64,000 bases of DNA from contig NC_060060.1 in NCBI RefSeq assembly GCF_020283565.1, positions 29,140,001 through 29,204,000 of the forward strand. The letters run 5' to 3'. This stretch comes from Trifolium pratense. Its lineage: Eukaryota; Streptophyta; Magnoliopsida; Fabales; Fabaceae. The first letter of the stretch is position 1; every line of letters starts with the position of its first letter. The notes under the pieces are model-generated. The model was not told where the DNA came from. It ran no database searches and saw only the letters and a program-made list of their open reading frames with translations. A program made the position numbers and the translations under genes. This document shows positions 1 to 11,585 of the stretch, one piece after another.

Positions 1-63
1 GATAGATTGAAAACATGTTAAAATATAAAATGAACCAACAGAATTCTACAGAAACTATTTCTA

Positions 64-799
64 CTAAACTAGTGCATATTTTAATTTTAAACATTTAAGG
101 TAAGCCATGGCTGTCACGAATGACTTACCATATAACCAATTACGTGTGCACAAGAGAGCTTGAACTGATTCGTCTTTCATTAAACTTATATATTTATTCG
201 GAAATCGAGAGTCAATACTAAAAGTAGATTTAGATGCCACGGTGGTTATTGAAATACTCAATATATTGCAAGACATCCTTGCAAGATTAGGACATCTACG
301 ACTTTTTTCCTTCCAATAAGCCAAGATATCAAAACCAGCGGATGGAGGTATCCTACTACTCATAAGAACCACGTTCAGATTTTCTAGTGTTGGTACTTGC
401 TTGGCTTTCATGTTCAATCAAACCATTCAACCGAATTACAAATTATTCATACAAACAATGACAATATTCATACAATGACAAAATTTAAAATTCCTAAAAA
501 TTAATTAATTAAAAGAAAGAATCGGCGGACTTGCTTCACATATACATAAAATAATGAGGATGACACATCTAACCTTCCTCCTCCAAAAGCATGTTGAACT
601 TATGAAAAGTGCGGACTAAAGTAAAATGAATCTCATGTTTGACATACCCGACATAAAGCTTATATAAGTCTATTTTGACCTTTTGCCACTCAATTCAATA
701 GTGAGTGGATCAAGCTTATGATATGCAAATTTCAAAATCGGACGTTTTTTTTGTTGGATCAAGAATAGTCCCAAATGCCAAGATCATACTATACTCACC
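64..799 (-). pseudogene. hAT transposase remnant, left copy
   Basis: Read leftwards, this stretch holds the C-terminal half of a plant hAT transposase of the RICESLEEPER/BED type. Near 690-745 a segment reads LKFAYHKLDPLTIE. After in-frame stops, the C-terminal dimerisation domain follows at about 120-370, with FDILAYWKEK, then RMSCNILSI and a KDESVQALLCTRNWL-like end. The family uses this domain for transposase dimerisation. Stops and lost segments show it is dead. It lies head to head with a second copy starting near 827. No terminal repeats or BED finger were seen. Confidence 0.8.
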
Positions 800-874
800 C
801 CAATAAGAGCATTGGCAGGTATTTGAATGAGTATAGTATGATCTTGGCATTTTGGGTTATTCTTAATCCAACCA
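751..874. repeat. Inverted repeat at the hAT head-to-head junction
   Basis: Arms 751-798 and 828-874 are imperfect inverted copies. The 22 bases at 776-797 and 830-851 pair without a mismatch (tgccaagatcatactatact is the start of the left arm). The arms encode the EYSMILAF segment of the transposase, so the hairpin marks the breakpoint of an inverted duplication and is not a transposon end. The spacer is about 29 bp. Confidence 0.85.
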
Positions 875-1190
875 AGAGGCTCAACTTTAAAATTTATTAT
901 GAACTTGATTCTTATTTAGTTGAGCAAATGACGCCTCTATCGTCCGGTTTTGATATCTTGGCTTATTGGAAGGAAAAAAAAGTCATTCTAATCTTGAGAG
1001 GATGTCTTGCGATATATTGAGTATTCCAATACCCATTGTGACATCTGAATCTATTTTTAGTATTGGTCTCCGAGTTTTGAACAAGTATAAAAGTTCAATA
1101 AAAGATGAATCAGCTCAAGCTCTCTTGTCTTGTACACATGTAATTGGATATTATAAAATGAAAGATAAATCAATTCAAGATCAACGAAAA
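827..1190 (+). pseudogene. hAT transposase remnant, right copy
   Basis: This is a second piece of the same transposase, on the plus strand. It begins with NEYSMILAFWVILNPTKRL, skips the middle part present in the left copy, and continues with the dimerisation domain (SGFDILAYWKEK). A frameshift near 980, in a run of A, moves the rest (RMSCDILSIPIPIVTSE, then KDESAQALL) into another frame. It is a non-functional relic. Together with the left copy it forms an inverted pair lying inside what is probably intron 3 of the allantoinase gene. Confidence 0.8.
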
Positions 1191-1317
1191 ATAAAACCTC
1201 AATTAGGTTCAACTAAACACCAACATTTTTGCTTTGTTCAATTACCTTTTTTGTGTCTCTATCCCTACGGAGTATTTGAGTATATTAATTATTTTTTTAG
1301 CGTTAATTAATATAAAT

Positions 1318-1415
1318 AACAATTCTAAATTACATACATCTACAAAACAGTGAAAGAAAATAAAATAACAATTCTAAATAACATACATCTACAAAACAGT
1401 GAAAGAAAATAAAAT
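1318..1415. repeat. 49-bp tandem duplication
   Basis: Two adjacent 49-bp units, 1318-1366 and 1367-1415, differ at one base. They lie just beyond the donor site of allantoinase exon 3. The start, aacaattctaaat, is the same in both. No function is apparent. Confidence 0.9.
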
Positions 1416-1441
1416 ATCAGAAGAGGATTTTGAAATCTTAC

Positions 1442-2715
1442 ACATCAATCAAGCCTGGCATGATAACAGCCTCTCCATAATCAATTACTTGTTGCGCAGA
1501 ATTACCCTGCTTGCCATATCCTTCCACAATAGACACTATCTTCCCTTCATTTATCTCCACTGTCAATGGTAATACCATTCAAACATTTAGACTAATTCTA
1601 TAATTTAAATATTTAATACTTAAATTTAGTTGAAACATTTATGTATCACATAAAAAATTTAAACTATATTAAAAAATGCACATTTTTTTGAACAGGTTGG
1701 GGTCGCAGGTTTGGGATCATAAATTTGTTACTCGAACCGAACCAAAACAGTTCAGTTTGAGTGGAATGAACCTTATATTTTAACATTTTACTATCAATTT
1801 AGTCTCTAACATATTTTAACATTTTACTATCAATTGAGTGGATATGAGTAAAATTTGACCTAGTCAAGGATTTTTTGAAATATTCACAATTTTAAAGACC
1901 AATTTAAGAGTGTCCAACATGGATTAAATTGGTGATTTGCTCAATAACTATGAAGCACGGACACGGTCACAGACACCGGACACGGACACGTCGACACCAA
2001 TAATAATTTGAAAAAATAACATAATTCAATGTAATAATAAGTGTCGGTGCCCAAATCCGAAATTACCACCCAAACCAAAAGGTTGATCAGTTAGCAAAAC
2101 ATATTCTAAATTTAAGCAAAAACAAGGGAATATAAACATATTGTCAATTAGTTAGCAAAAATATATGTTGTAAATTTAAGCAAAACATATTGTCATTGAT
2201 GGGAATTAAAGCAAAACAAGGTCTGCCAATTGAAAACGCAAAATATAGGTAATTTAACATATATTCGGGTGGGTGTTCGGATTTCGGGTGTGGACCCGAA
2301 CCCAAACTCAATAGTTTCGCCTGTTGACTTGGATTTTGGTTCGAGTGAGTCTCTCGGGTTTGGGTTTTCCTAGCATCCTTCCCAACTACAAAAACAAAAA
2401 ATAAATAAACCTGATCCAGAAATGAATCCTTGCGAGGTCAAAATACGCTTGCTGGATATCCAATAATGACTATATGGAACAAGACTGCATTCATCCTCTG
2501 CAAACTGTGTTACACACAAAAAAAAAAGAAAAAAAAAAGAATAAGAATGGTGAGTTGCTAATATATATACTGTATTTAAACGACAAATTCATGAATCAAA
2601 GAAGAATAAGAAAAAGTGAAATAAATACCTTGTGAGGATCCCTTAGATAGAAGAAAAGTGTGAAGGAAATTAGGAGTACTAACAGAGGCAGTGCCCTCCA
2701 CAGTAGCTGATCCAT
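1442..2715 (-). CDS. ALN: Allantoinase, first three exons (gene continues left of the window)
   Basis: Allantoinase hydrolyses allantoin to allantoate in ureide catabolism, at the ER in plants; legumes use the pathway for nitrogen transport. Exons on the minus strand are 2715-2629, 2504-2411 and 1559-1442, all with GT-AG borders and matching phases. The protein starts MDQLLWRALPLL, has a hydrophobic segment at residues 9-24 (membrane anchor or signal), then SHYWISSKRILTSQGFI and the stretch ending VIMPGLID. It stops at the donor GTAAGA (1441), just before the exon expected to carry the metal-binding HVHLDEPG motif. The reading frame is intact, so I read it as a working gene whose other exons lie outside the window, with hAT relics in intron 3. 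A truncated duplicate cannot be excluded. Confidence 0.85.
1950..2051. mobile_element. Partial MITE, tgaagcacggacac family
   Basis: Inside allantoinase intron 2. It begins tgaagcacggacacgg and shares the interior (ataataatttgaaaaaataa and the mirrored gtgtcggtg) with the complete copy at 26908-27058. The second terminal repeat is missing or too eroded to see. Confidence 0.6.
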
Positions 2716-3112
2716 TTCTCAGTATTGCTGTTTAATGAAAAGTAAAACGGTCACTGATGCATTGAAATTGAAAATGGTAAAAATTGAAAGACACATCACA
2801 AACGACAAAACAAAAACTCGGTCATGATGCACGTGGACTATCTAACCTGTTCCACATTCCACAGCAAAATTCTAAAATGGACCGTTTATAGTGGACCAGT
2901 ACTAAAAAAAAATATTTAAATTGGTGAGGTTCATTTCTTCTTTTAAGTTAGAGTATTTATTCATCGACCAATTAGATCAAGTTAAGTTGATTATAATTTA
3001 ATTGTGGATATCAGATGCAAATCTATGTATGTGGCTTGTTTTCATTGATTGATGGATAAATGCCTCCAAATTATGAAGAGGTGGTTTAGAAAAAACCTTT
3101 AAAATTTGGAAA
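2716..3112. other. Upstream region of allantoinase
   Basis: This is the 5' flank of the minus-strand allantoinase gene. It is AT-rich with no open reading frame of note. A promoter is expected here, but I see no distinctive TATA box or regulatory motif that I can defend. Confidence 0.4.
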
Positions 3113-3277
3113 ATGTTAACTTGTGCCCTTAAGACACATTTTAATGAGATAAATGTGGAAATATGCTCTTGAAAATCGTGTAATCAACTTTTTTAACATT
3201 TAATATTTTGTATCATTAAATGCTAAATTTATATATTTAGGTATCTTATCATGTGCCCTTAGGGCACATGTTAACAT
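3113..3277. mobile_element. MITE with atgttaac...gttaacat ends
   Basis: About 165 bp with inverted ends: atgttaacttgtgccctta on the left and the complement of atgttaacatgtgcccta on the right. The interior is AT-rich and non-coding. No target duplication could be fixed with certainty. Confidence 0.6.
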
Positions 3278-3472
3278 GACTCATTTTATTCGACGACATA
3301 ATAAATTATTATTTGAGAGTACAAGTTAATAGTCATATTTATTTTTTACCATTGAAATAAATTTTATCGACGACATAAACTTATATCGTATATATCATCT
3401 ATGTTAAATTTTATAAAATTCTAAAATCGTTTGATATGTTATTAAGACCGATCAAGATTAATGGTTTATGCG

Positions 3473-4497
3473 TTCTCTATGGAAATGGTGCTGATGGATT
3501 CAAAGGTAATTCTAAAACTTTATGATTTTACTAATACATTTTTAGCATATAAATTATTTTTATGTGTTTATTCATTTGACTCCATTTTTAATAAGGAAAT
3601 TTTGTCTTAAAACTTATGCATTCAACATCTTAAAAGTGTAAAAAGTTAGTAATTGATAAAGGTAAGAGTCATTGACTCTACTGATTCGGCTACATTTGTA
3701 ATCTTTGATCGTGATAGTGTTGAATTATTCAATATGACATGTGTTGAAATGATAGAGTCGGTTGAATTGGTATACACAATATTCTCATGTGTATTACAAC
3801 ATTCAAGTATATTAATTAATTTATTTTGTCATTGTAAATTTATATTCTTTTATTAAATCATGAAATAATGAAGATGTTTCATGAATGCCAAAACCGGTAC
3901 TTTGATTTGGTTGATAAGACCTATTTTTTCAAGGCTGAGACAAACACTCTGGAGGAGACTATGTATGAGAAATCATATAGAGTGAAGAAAATGACTGTCA
4001 ATGTTGAAGTTGAAGTTGTGGCAAAGTTTAATGGCACCAAATATTCAATTTTGGAGGTATATCGGTATAAAAAAATTGAATTAAAGTAGTGTTTTTGGCA
4101 TTCGTGAAGCATTTCCATCCTATTTCATGATTTAATAAAAGAAAATAAATTTACAATGACAAAATAAAATTAATTAATATACTTGAATATTGTAATACAA
4201 TGAGAATAATGTGTATACCAATCCAACCGACTCTATCATTTAAGCACATGTAATGTTGAATAATTCAACACGATCAAAGAATACAAATGTAGCCGAATCA
4301 GTAGAGTCGATGACTCTTACCTTTATAAAGTAACTATTTACACTTTTAAGGTGTTGAATGCACAAGTTCAAGACATAATTTCATTATTAAAAATGGAGTC
4401 AAATGAATAAACACACAATTTATATGCTAAGAATGTATTAGTAAAATCATAAAGTTTTAGAATTACCTATGAATCCATCGGCACCATTTCTATAGAA
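3473..4497. repeat. Long inverted repeat, about 400-bp arms
   Basis: The left arm, 3473-3893, and the right arm, 4093-4497, are inverted copies with only scattered differences, separated by a loop of about 200 bp. Both arms contain the RPA-like segment IDSTDSATFVIFD, once per strand. The loop carries the remaining RPA-like coding piece once. A transcript across it would fold into a very long hairpin. Confidence 0.9.
3481..4091 (+). pseudogene. RPA70-like (OB-fold) gene fragment
   Basis: Pieces of a replication protein A large-subunit-like protein can be read on the plus strand. EMVLMDSK at 3482-3505 is followed by a GTAATT donor. KVRVIDSTDSATFVIFDRDS lies at 3660-3717. LVDKTYFFKAE and YRVKKMTVNVEVEVV lie at about 3907-4020. 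These match the DNA-binding and C-terminal OB-fold regions of plant RPA1-like proteins, which are abundant in legumes and also carried by some Helitrons. The pieces lie between AT-rich gaps that look like introns. The N-terminal part is absent, so it is a fragment. Most of it is repeated in inverted orientation at 4093-4497. Confidence 0.65.
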
Positions 4498-5552
4498 AAT
4501 GGTAGTTTGTATTTGGTCATGTCCTTAACATACCATAGACGAACAACTCTAACGATCAGATTCCAGTTTTTTTTTGCGGGTGACATGTCATAAATAGAAA
4601 TCGTGCTTACGTGGCATTGACAAAAAAAAAAGTGAAATAAATTTCAAAACTAATGGTATTAAAGAAAAGTTATATAATCGTTGCTGCTGTAAAATGTTTG
4701 TTTACCGGTATGAATTTATATAGCGTTTACATATATATGTTTTATTTACCGCATTAAGTTTGTTACTTGTTTTGTAACTGAAAATTTGGTTTTGATTAAT
4801 TTTTTAATGATTTGATTTTCAGGGAATGAAGAGAGTGTGGAACTTATTATTATTTGTGTAACTGAAACTTTGCCATTCATGTGAGAATGATGAACTACTT
4901 TTAGAGTGATTGATAAATCATCGAATTAAAATGGCTAAATAGATTAAGTCCAATTTTTTTGACTTACAAGTTACAACCTTTTTTCCTATCATGAAAAAGC
5001 TCCTTAAGTGGACAATTATTCTCCAAAGCATGATCAACAATTCTAGTTTTGGTTCACACTACCTATTTTTTCTATAAGTGAAGTGTTTCTAGATTGAACT
5101 CAACTCAAGAATGATCAAATAATAAAAAAAAAACAAGAGTACAAGAACTATTGGACAATAATCATATTAAACTTCAATTACATAAATAATAGTGGGAATC
5201 AGAAAAATATCAAATAGATTCATATAATATATTCTAATCACAGAAAATTAACTGCTAGTATTCATAAAGATAAGTGAAATGGAAAAGAAATAAACCCGAT
5301 TTGGGATAACGCCGGCACCGGTGTCGACGTCAATCCTAGTGGCCAATTCTTTGTTTTTCTGGCCGTACTGCTGTCTCTTCACGAGGCTTTGTACCGTTTT
5401 TCACTCTCTTTTTGATCTCATTCCTCATTTTAAAGTTGTGAAACAATTGGGCCAGCTCCTTATTTTTCTCAACGGCCCATTTGGATGCATATAAGTGTAA
5501 AATAAAAAATGTACTACGAGATATGAACAAAAATGTCAAAAAATAAAGAATT
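4498..5552. other. Intergenic, nothing recognised
   Basis: AT-rich sequence with homopolymer runs. I found no coding potential, clear repeat or RNA gene up to the tRNA. Confidence 0.5.
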
Positions 5553-5624
5553 GTTGCCGCCCAGGATCGAACTGGGGACCTTTAGTGTGTAAGACTAACG
5601 TGATAACCACTACACCACGGCAAC
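5553..5624 (-). tRNA. trnV-UAC: tRNA-Val (anticodon UAC)
   Basis: A 72-nt nuclear-type tRNA on the minus strand. The acceptor arm GTTGCCG pairs with CGGCAAC. The D-arm is GTGTAGTGGTTATCAC. The anticodon arm is TTAGT-CTTACAC-ACTAA, giving anticodon TAC (UAC), which reads the valine codon GUA. The T-arm is CCCAG-TTCGATC-CTGGG. All stems pair. There is no CCA in the gene, and a T-rich stretch just past its 3' end (below 5553) suits pol III termination. It is an intact gene. Confidence 0.95.
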
Positions 5625-6900
5625 TTGTTGAGAATATTCTGGACATTTATGAATAAATATATTTCCTAAATATTTTACCATGCAAGAATAAAAAAACAAA
5701 CTGTTGTTTTGAAATCTTCAAGTTCATTTCTCTTTATGGTATTTTTTTGATTTGACCATGGCATGATGGACCATATGAATGAAAGCAACTTATGGTTTTG
5801 CATCTTATTGATCATATAACGAGCCAATTATTTTGGTTTACATATTATGTTTCAATATTCACAATAAAATAACAACTTTGATGTCTATAAATGATAGGGA
5901 TCTTGTTTACAACAAACAAGCTGCAAGTATATAATTTAAAGATTAATTAATGGTAATAATATATTTTTCCAACCCGTATTGGCGCAACAATGGTCTTGTG
6001 CTTGTGCTTGTTAAGCACACGCGCACACAAGGAGCTATGAACAAGATGAATATGCAAAACTAAAAAACAGTGATTTCTAAGACATAGTATATGAGATAAT
6101 AAAGAAGAGTTAGTAATATGATTTCATTGAGATATTGAAAGCCACATTACAAGGTCTTATTTAAAGAAGTTACACAATTGTTTGCAATTCAAGTCATCCG
6201 CGAAACAGCTAATTAACTAAAAAAACAATTTGTAACTAACAAAGTAACAAACTAGCAGAGCTATGAATTACACAAGTTTAACAACCCGCATCTTTTTAAT
6301 ACATTTTTTTACAAAGTAATACAAATTCTAAAAATTAACAAATGAGAAGGTTCGCATAAAATTCATCTTATAATTGAGATCATTTGAAAGAAACATATAA
6401 AAATAAAATGTACTTTACTATATAATTTCTCCGAACTTAGGTGTATGTATGTTTAGATGAGCGGTGTGTTTAAGAAAAGCACGGTGGCACTGTAATTTTA
6501 TTGAAGCTCCAATGTGTAACTTTTACTAAAATCACAGTGGCTCGCCATGATTCTGACAAACAATCACCGAAATTCAAACATGCACTAGAATGACTGACCA
6601 TGAATATTGCGTGTTGTATCTTTAGATTGCAAATTTAACTTTAATGGTGAAATTTGTGAATACATATTGGAGGAAAACTCAAAACCAATTATATTTATCA
6701 CAACTGTAATAAGCCAATAAACAAATGAATTGCTATCTGGGTCAAAAAACTACAGTACATTCTTCTGTTACATATAAAATTGTCAAAAGTGTGATAACTT
6801 TATAAAGAATATCCATCAAAAGTGTGATAACTTTATAAAGAATATCCATGAAGAAGGATGAAACATCATCACAACAGGGAAAAGAAACTAATGACAGCAT
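5625..6900. other. Intergenic between tRNA-Val and the desaturase
   Basis: AT-rich and without coding signal. It includes the presumed 3' UTR and downstream flank of the minus-strand desaturase, with the 33-bp tandem pair at 6784-6849. Confidence 0.5.
6784..6849. repeat. 33-bp perfect tandem duplication
   Basis: Two identical, adjacent 33-bp units (6784-6816 and 6817-6849; start caaaagtgtgataac) lie 50 bp beyond the desaturase stop codon, probably in its 3' UTR. The lack of any difference suggests a recent duplication. Confidence 0.95.
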
Positions 6901-9270
6901 CTATTCAGTTTTGCTTGGTTTTCTCTTCATTCTGCTATAAGGTCCAACTGTTCTGTCCATAATATACATGTAAATAACCTGACTCCAAGATTTATAGTGT
7001 GACAAACTATCATAATACTCAGGAGCAATCTCCTTCACCTTGTGAAGCTTGTTTCCGGGAATTCTTGGAAAATCATGGTGTTCATTGTGGTAACCTACAT
7101 GCCATGTGAGAAGATTCAGAGGTCCATAGTAAGAATATGTCTCTTGTTCAGGATTGAATACATAATGTTCTGAAATGAAGTGACCAGCCATCGGATGCAT
7201 TCCTCCACCAACAAATGTGGCAAGTATGAGATAAGCTAAGGATTTCCAACCCCAGAAATAAACCATTGAGACGTCAAGGGCAATCTGAACGGAGAAGTTG
7301 ATGAATTCCCAAACACCTGGTGGTTTTGGTTTAAGAAACAACGGTCGGAATGCGTAAAAGAATAGCTGTAAAAAGACCCAAATGGTTTTTGCAAAAATAT
7401 TTGTTACGACACGCGCTTCCGTGAGACTAGGGACATCCATATCAATGCCATCTACACCTTGGAAACGGTGGTGCTCTAAGTGATACTTTTGAAAGGTTAC
7501 AGACATAGGTACGCCTATAGGGAGGTTAGCGAAAATCCCAAGCCAACGGTTGTAGACTGGTGTTGAGAAAGCTAGATTGTGACTGAGTTCATGGATAGCC
7601 AAGAAGAGATTGTGGTTGAGAAATGAGCCAAAAAAATAAGCTACTAGAAGTATCTTCAGCCATCCTGCATCCTTAAGTAAAATAGCAGTACCAAGCTGAA
7701 GCGAAACAACAAAACTAATCTGCAAGAAAACAAAACAAATTCAAAGACTATCATTACACATCCTACCATAGGAAATAAAGATATAAAGAACAAAGTTGAC
7801 AAAAATGTGGCTTACTACACTAAAGTTTAATGACTCGTTGAAATAAATCAAAATTCATCATACTCTCTCTAATATTTATTTATTTGGTAAACTAAGGTAT
7901 CTTCGGCGCGCAACTGCAGAAATTAATCCCTTGAGACTTGAGGTAACTGAGATTCTTTAAAGAGGCTGTCCTCTCTCAACAAATGTTTTTTCATTCACAA
8001 CGGCCAGGGATCAAACCCTAGACCAAATGGTCAAGTGACCCAACTACATACCATTTGTGACATATCATTCTTTTCCCCTATTTGTAAAGGAACTGAGGGA
8101 CCAACTTGATGGATTAATCATAGTTCAAGGGCAACTTAATATATTTCTACAATTCATGGACCATATTGGAGAGAGGGGTAGCTTTTAAGGACAAATTGAT
8201 GGCACACTAGGGTATAGGGGCTACCATGCTTAATAAACCTATCCATATTCCATCAACATTCACATCCACATAAAGTCCATTCCAAATTCCTATCCCAAAC
8301 TAACAGTATTTTCTGCAGTTCAGAGCATATTTAATTTAATGGTAGGTAGAATCAATTCAAAGTTGTTAACTTCATTTTCAAGGGCCCTACAATCTCACAT
8401 GAGTGTACAATCTCACATGAGTGAGATTTAAGAACTTCACCAACTTTACAGACAAATGGTTGTTTGTTTACCTCTTTAAAGAACTCAAATAGATCCCACA
8501 TCTTTAAATACAACATCTTTCAAAAATGAATCTCACAAGATGCCTCACAATTTATATTTTTCAAATAATTAAAAACCAGTTTTTATTCTCATTACATAAA
8601 CACTATTGCACCATTATATATGAACTTATCATTGAACCCTAAAACACACATTTGCAGCTATTTTCCTAAACCAAATGTGATCAATAAAATCAAAACCTCC
8701 CAAAAACACATTTTTTTGGTATTAACCTTCTAGTTGGGAAAAAGGGCCTGATAATCCAGAGTTTCGGTTGTGAGAGTAAAGTCTAGCCGATAATTGTTGA
8801 CACCAGAAATTGAACTCGGGTTTTCACAATTATTTATTTAACTAGCATTTTCTAAATCATTGTTCCCATTCATAGGGAAAAGGGATCTAGAGTTCGGCTG
8901 TCAGGTAATTAAAGTCTGGCCAACAATGATTTTTACCGGGAATCGAACTCGGGTTTTTAAGTAGCATTTTGTAAATAGATCTAGATAGCATTATAAAATT
9001 CAAAAACACATGAAAAAAATTAAACAAATGTGAGGGAAAAAGAAAACAGAAGCAAGATTGAAAATTTGAATGAAAGAGATGAAACCCAGAAAATAAAAAT
9101 GAAAAAGAAGAAACCTTGAAGAATGCGAAAGGATCAGGACCAAAAAGTTGCTTAATTTGAGGGTATTTGGAGAGGATCTGACGACGGCGAGAAGCATGGG
9201 GTTCATCGGTATAAGACCAAAAGAAATCCCCAGGCATTGTTACCCCTTCATCACGATCTTCTCCGCCCAT
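6901..9270 (-). CDS. DES1: Sphingolipid delta(4)-desaturase (DES1-like)
   Basis: This ER membrane enzyme introduces the delta4 double bond into sphingoid long-chain bases of ceramides. Two exons, 9270-9115 and 7719-6901, are joined in phase across a 1.4-kb intron and encode 324 residues, the usual length. The start is [14 protein letters not shown], followed by the conserved [19 protein letters not shown] of the DES N-terminus. The three histidine boxes of di-iron desaturases are HELSH (95-99), HLEHH (132-136) and HNEHH (263-267). Hydrophobic segments lie between them (about 55-92 and 157-222). The C-terminus ends MKRKPSKTE. The frame is open upstream of the chosen ATG, but the family alignment starts here. 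Nothing is missing or broken. Confidence 0.97.
8402..8437. repeat. Short tandem duplication in the desaturase intron
   Basis: Near here an 18-bp unit (acaatctcacatgagtg) occurs twice in a row inside the intron. It is a minor repeat with no visible role. The rest of the intron (7720-9114) holds eroded, unclassified repeats; two stretches near 8750-8825 and 8885-8960 resemble each other and contain gaactcggg motifs. Confidence 0.6.
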
Positions 9271-11585
9271 TATTATTATTATTCTGTTTCTTTCTCTCAC
9301 ATCACATGTGAGTCGTTTCATGAATGAATCTGAGAGATTATATATAAAGGGTAAAAGATTGTAATGTTGAATATGGGAAAAAGCTAAGAATAGTGAAACA
9401 TTGCATAATATCCTCACTCTCACTGGTTACGATTTGTTTCTTCCCCGACATTACAGCCTGTAATTTTTGACGTCAACCTTCAATTTAGCTAAATTACAGT
9501 GCCTGGTTATCTATTTTTATTTTTAATTCTTTCATTTTATTTTTAAATATAACATATTTCAATTCATCAGAAACTAATGTACATAATTGAAAACTAACAT
9601 TCACATACATAAAATAGAGGGATAAAGTTCAAACTCCGGCACCTAACAATTTTAGCATAAATGGAGGACTGGATTCGAACTCTGACTATAGAGTTCGATC
9701 TAGCAATTTCGGAGTTATGATTTGTGAACTATTCTTTCATATTTTTATATTTTAGGCCAAATGCATTCAAGGATAGTTAAGTTTTGTGTTTGTAACAATT
9801 ACGTTTTTTTTAGGTAAAATCTAAGTTTTAAGTTTTTAACTTGTTGCATCATTACTCTTCTAATTATCGTTCGTTACAAAAGTTTGTTGCACATTTGCAC
9901 TGTTTACCTTCTAGTTAATCTCTTCCAACATATGTATTTTTTTCATCAAAATATTCATCATTGTGGAAGTAGAAGTTTACACCTATAGCGCAATAGAGTA
10001 ACAAAGGTTAACTCGAAGAGTAATGGCAAAACAAGTTAGAAACGTAAATGATATATTTGTTACATAAAAGCCAAAAAAAATCTACGGGTTCATTTGGTTG
10101 CATGGAAAGAAACTTGGACTAAGATTTAGCTTAAGTTCATATTAACCGGTTTTCATACATATTTTCCTTATTTCTTTCCCACTCTCTTTCCTTCCAACCA
10201 AAGAGACCTTAAATGTTACCGAAAAACTTTAAAGTACTTGACAGTTATAAACTTAAAAGATTATTGAATGTATTTAGACTTTTTTTTACTATGTTCTTTT
10301 ACACTATTCTCTTTATAATGATTAGATTTAAGTGGTTAATAAATCTTATATAAGAAGAAATGGTTTTACATAAAGAATTCAAATTCTTACCAAAATAATT
10401 ATTGACTAACCTTACTTTTCACTTGAACTATGATCTATGAATTACTAGTGATAAATTCTCTTGCGAACCAAATGTTTATTTAAGCCAACTTCTATAATTT
10501 TTGTGTTGCTCACTTTGTCGCATCAATTTTTCTCCCATAGCAAAAGAAAAATTAAGAAACTTAGTTCATTATTTATGAAACTCATTTAGTCATTTAGATA
10601 TCTTTGTTGGCATTTAGTGTTATTAGGATATTGAACACCGTTTCTTCTCGTATTAGTTGTTTAACCAATTTGTTCACACCCAATGGGATGGGATTGTGTC
10701 CTTTGGTTATGAGTTATGATTATGATAATTTTTGTTGACAATTAAAAAATAGTTAATTTGTCAATAAACTCTATGTTGGGCTCAATAACTTTTTTAGCTG
10801 CAATATCAAAAAATATGTGTGACTAATTGAGTATGAAATGCTCCGTTCAAAAGAGGAAGAGGCAGGTGAGGATGATTGAAATAGATGGTTCCATAAGTGT
10901 TTTTGCATTAAAGAAGTTGGAGTGTTTTCATATTTTAAGCTTATATTTTCGTTTTCGTATTCTGATGTGTTTGATATCCAAAAAGAGTTAGCAGTGCAAC
11001 TAAATTTGTTGGCCTTATAAGAGCCAACCACATAGACCCTTAGAAAAATAACTACTAAATTTGTTTCTTATTATAAGATATTGATCAAATACATTAATTA
11101 TTTAATGAATCTGAAAAATGATTGTCTCTTATAATAAAGAACTGACATAGTACAATGCAGTTGACATGAAGCTCCTTCACAAAAAAAAATGCACATAATG
11201 TTCTTTCATATTGGTTCAGAGTCAAAGTTTGTTGGTAAAGAGGCATTCAATATTTTCATCCAATGCAATAATGATCAAAGAGCTATTTTAAGAGGGAGGG
11301 TTACCTTAATATCACAAGAGGCAGGCATATAATATGCAAACCTCTTGATACGTAATTCAATCTATACAAGGATATACATATCCGCTACATACAATTTACC
11401 ATCTCAATTTCACCAGCAACTCATCGCAAACTCGGGGCTGGATACTTTTCGAAGATGCGGAAGTAAGCACTGCAACTCTATAAACTAAATTCACTAAATT
11501 ACTACATTCAGAGTTTATATGACTAAAACAAAAGGAACCACCCATCGAAGAACACAACGGAGAGTAAAATCTATGTTGCGGTGAC
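9271..11585. other. Intergenic between desaturase and RING gene
   Basis: About 2.3 kb without a gene. Two eroded MITE-like stretches can be suggested: 10087-10209 (catttggttg... mirrored by ...caaccaaag, with purine-rich and pyrimidine-rich subterminal parts) and 11060-11145 (ttcttattataag mirrored by cttataataaaga, Stowaway-like interior). The part near 9271-9400 is the promoter side of the desaturase; a tatataaagg motif at about 9338-9347 would be in position for its minus-strand promoter only in reverse, so I do not call it. Confidence 0.45.

Noticed and set aside
1442..2715. Allantoinase as a pseudogene
   Set aside because: The three exons have no stop or frameshift and good splice sites; the gene simply runs off the window.
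8740..8970. Two tRNA-like B-box motifs in the desaturase intron as SINEs
   Set aside because: No A box, A tail or target duplication could be defined; left as eroded repeats.
8887..9423. Longer reading frame around desaturase exon 1
   Set aside because: The part upstream of MGGEDRD is not conserved and the part after FAFFK is intron; a donor GTTTCT ends the exon.
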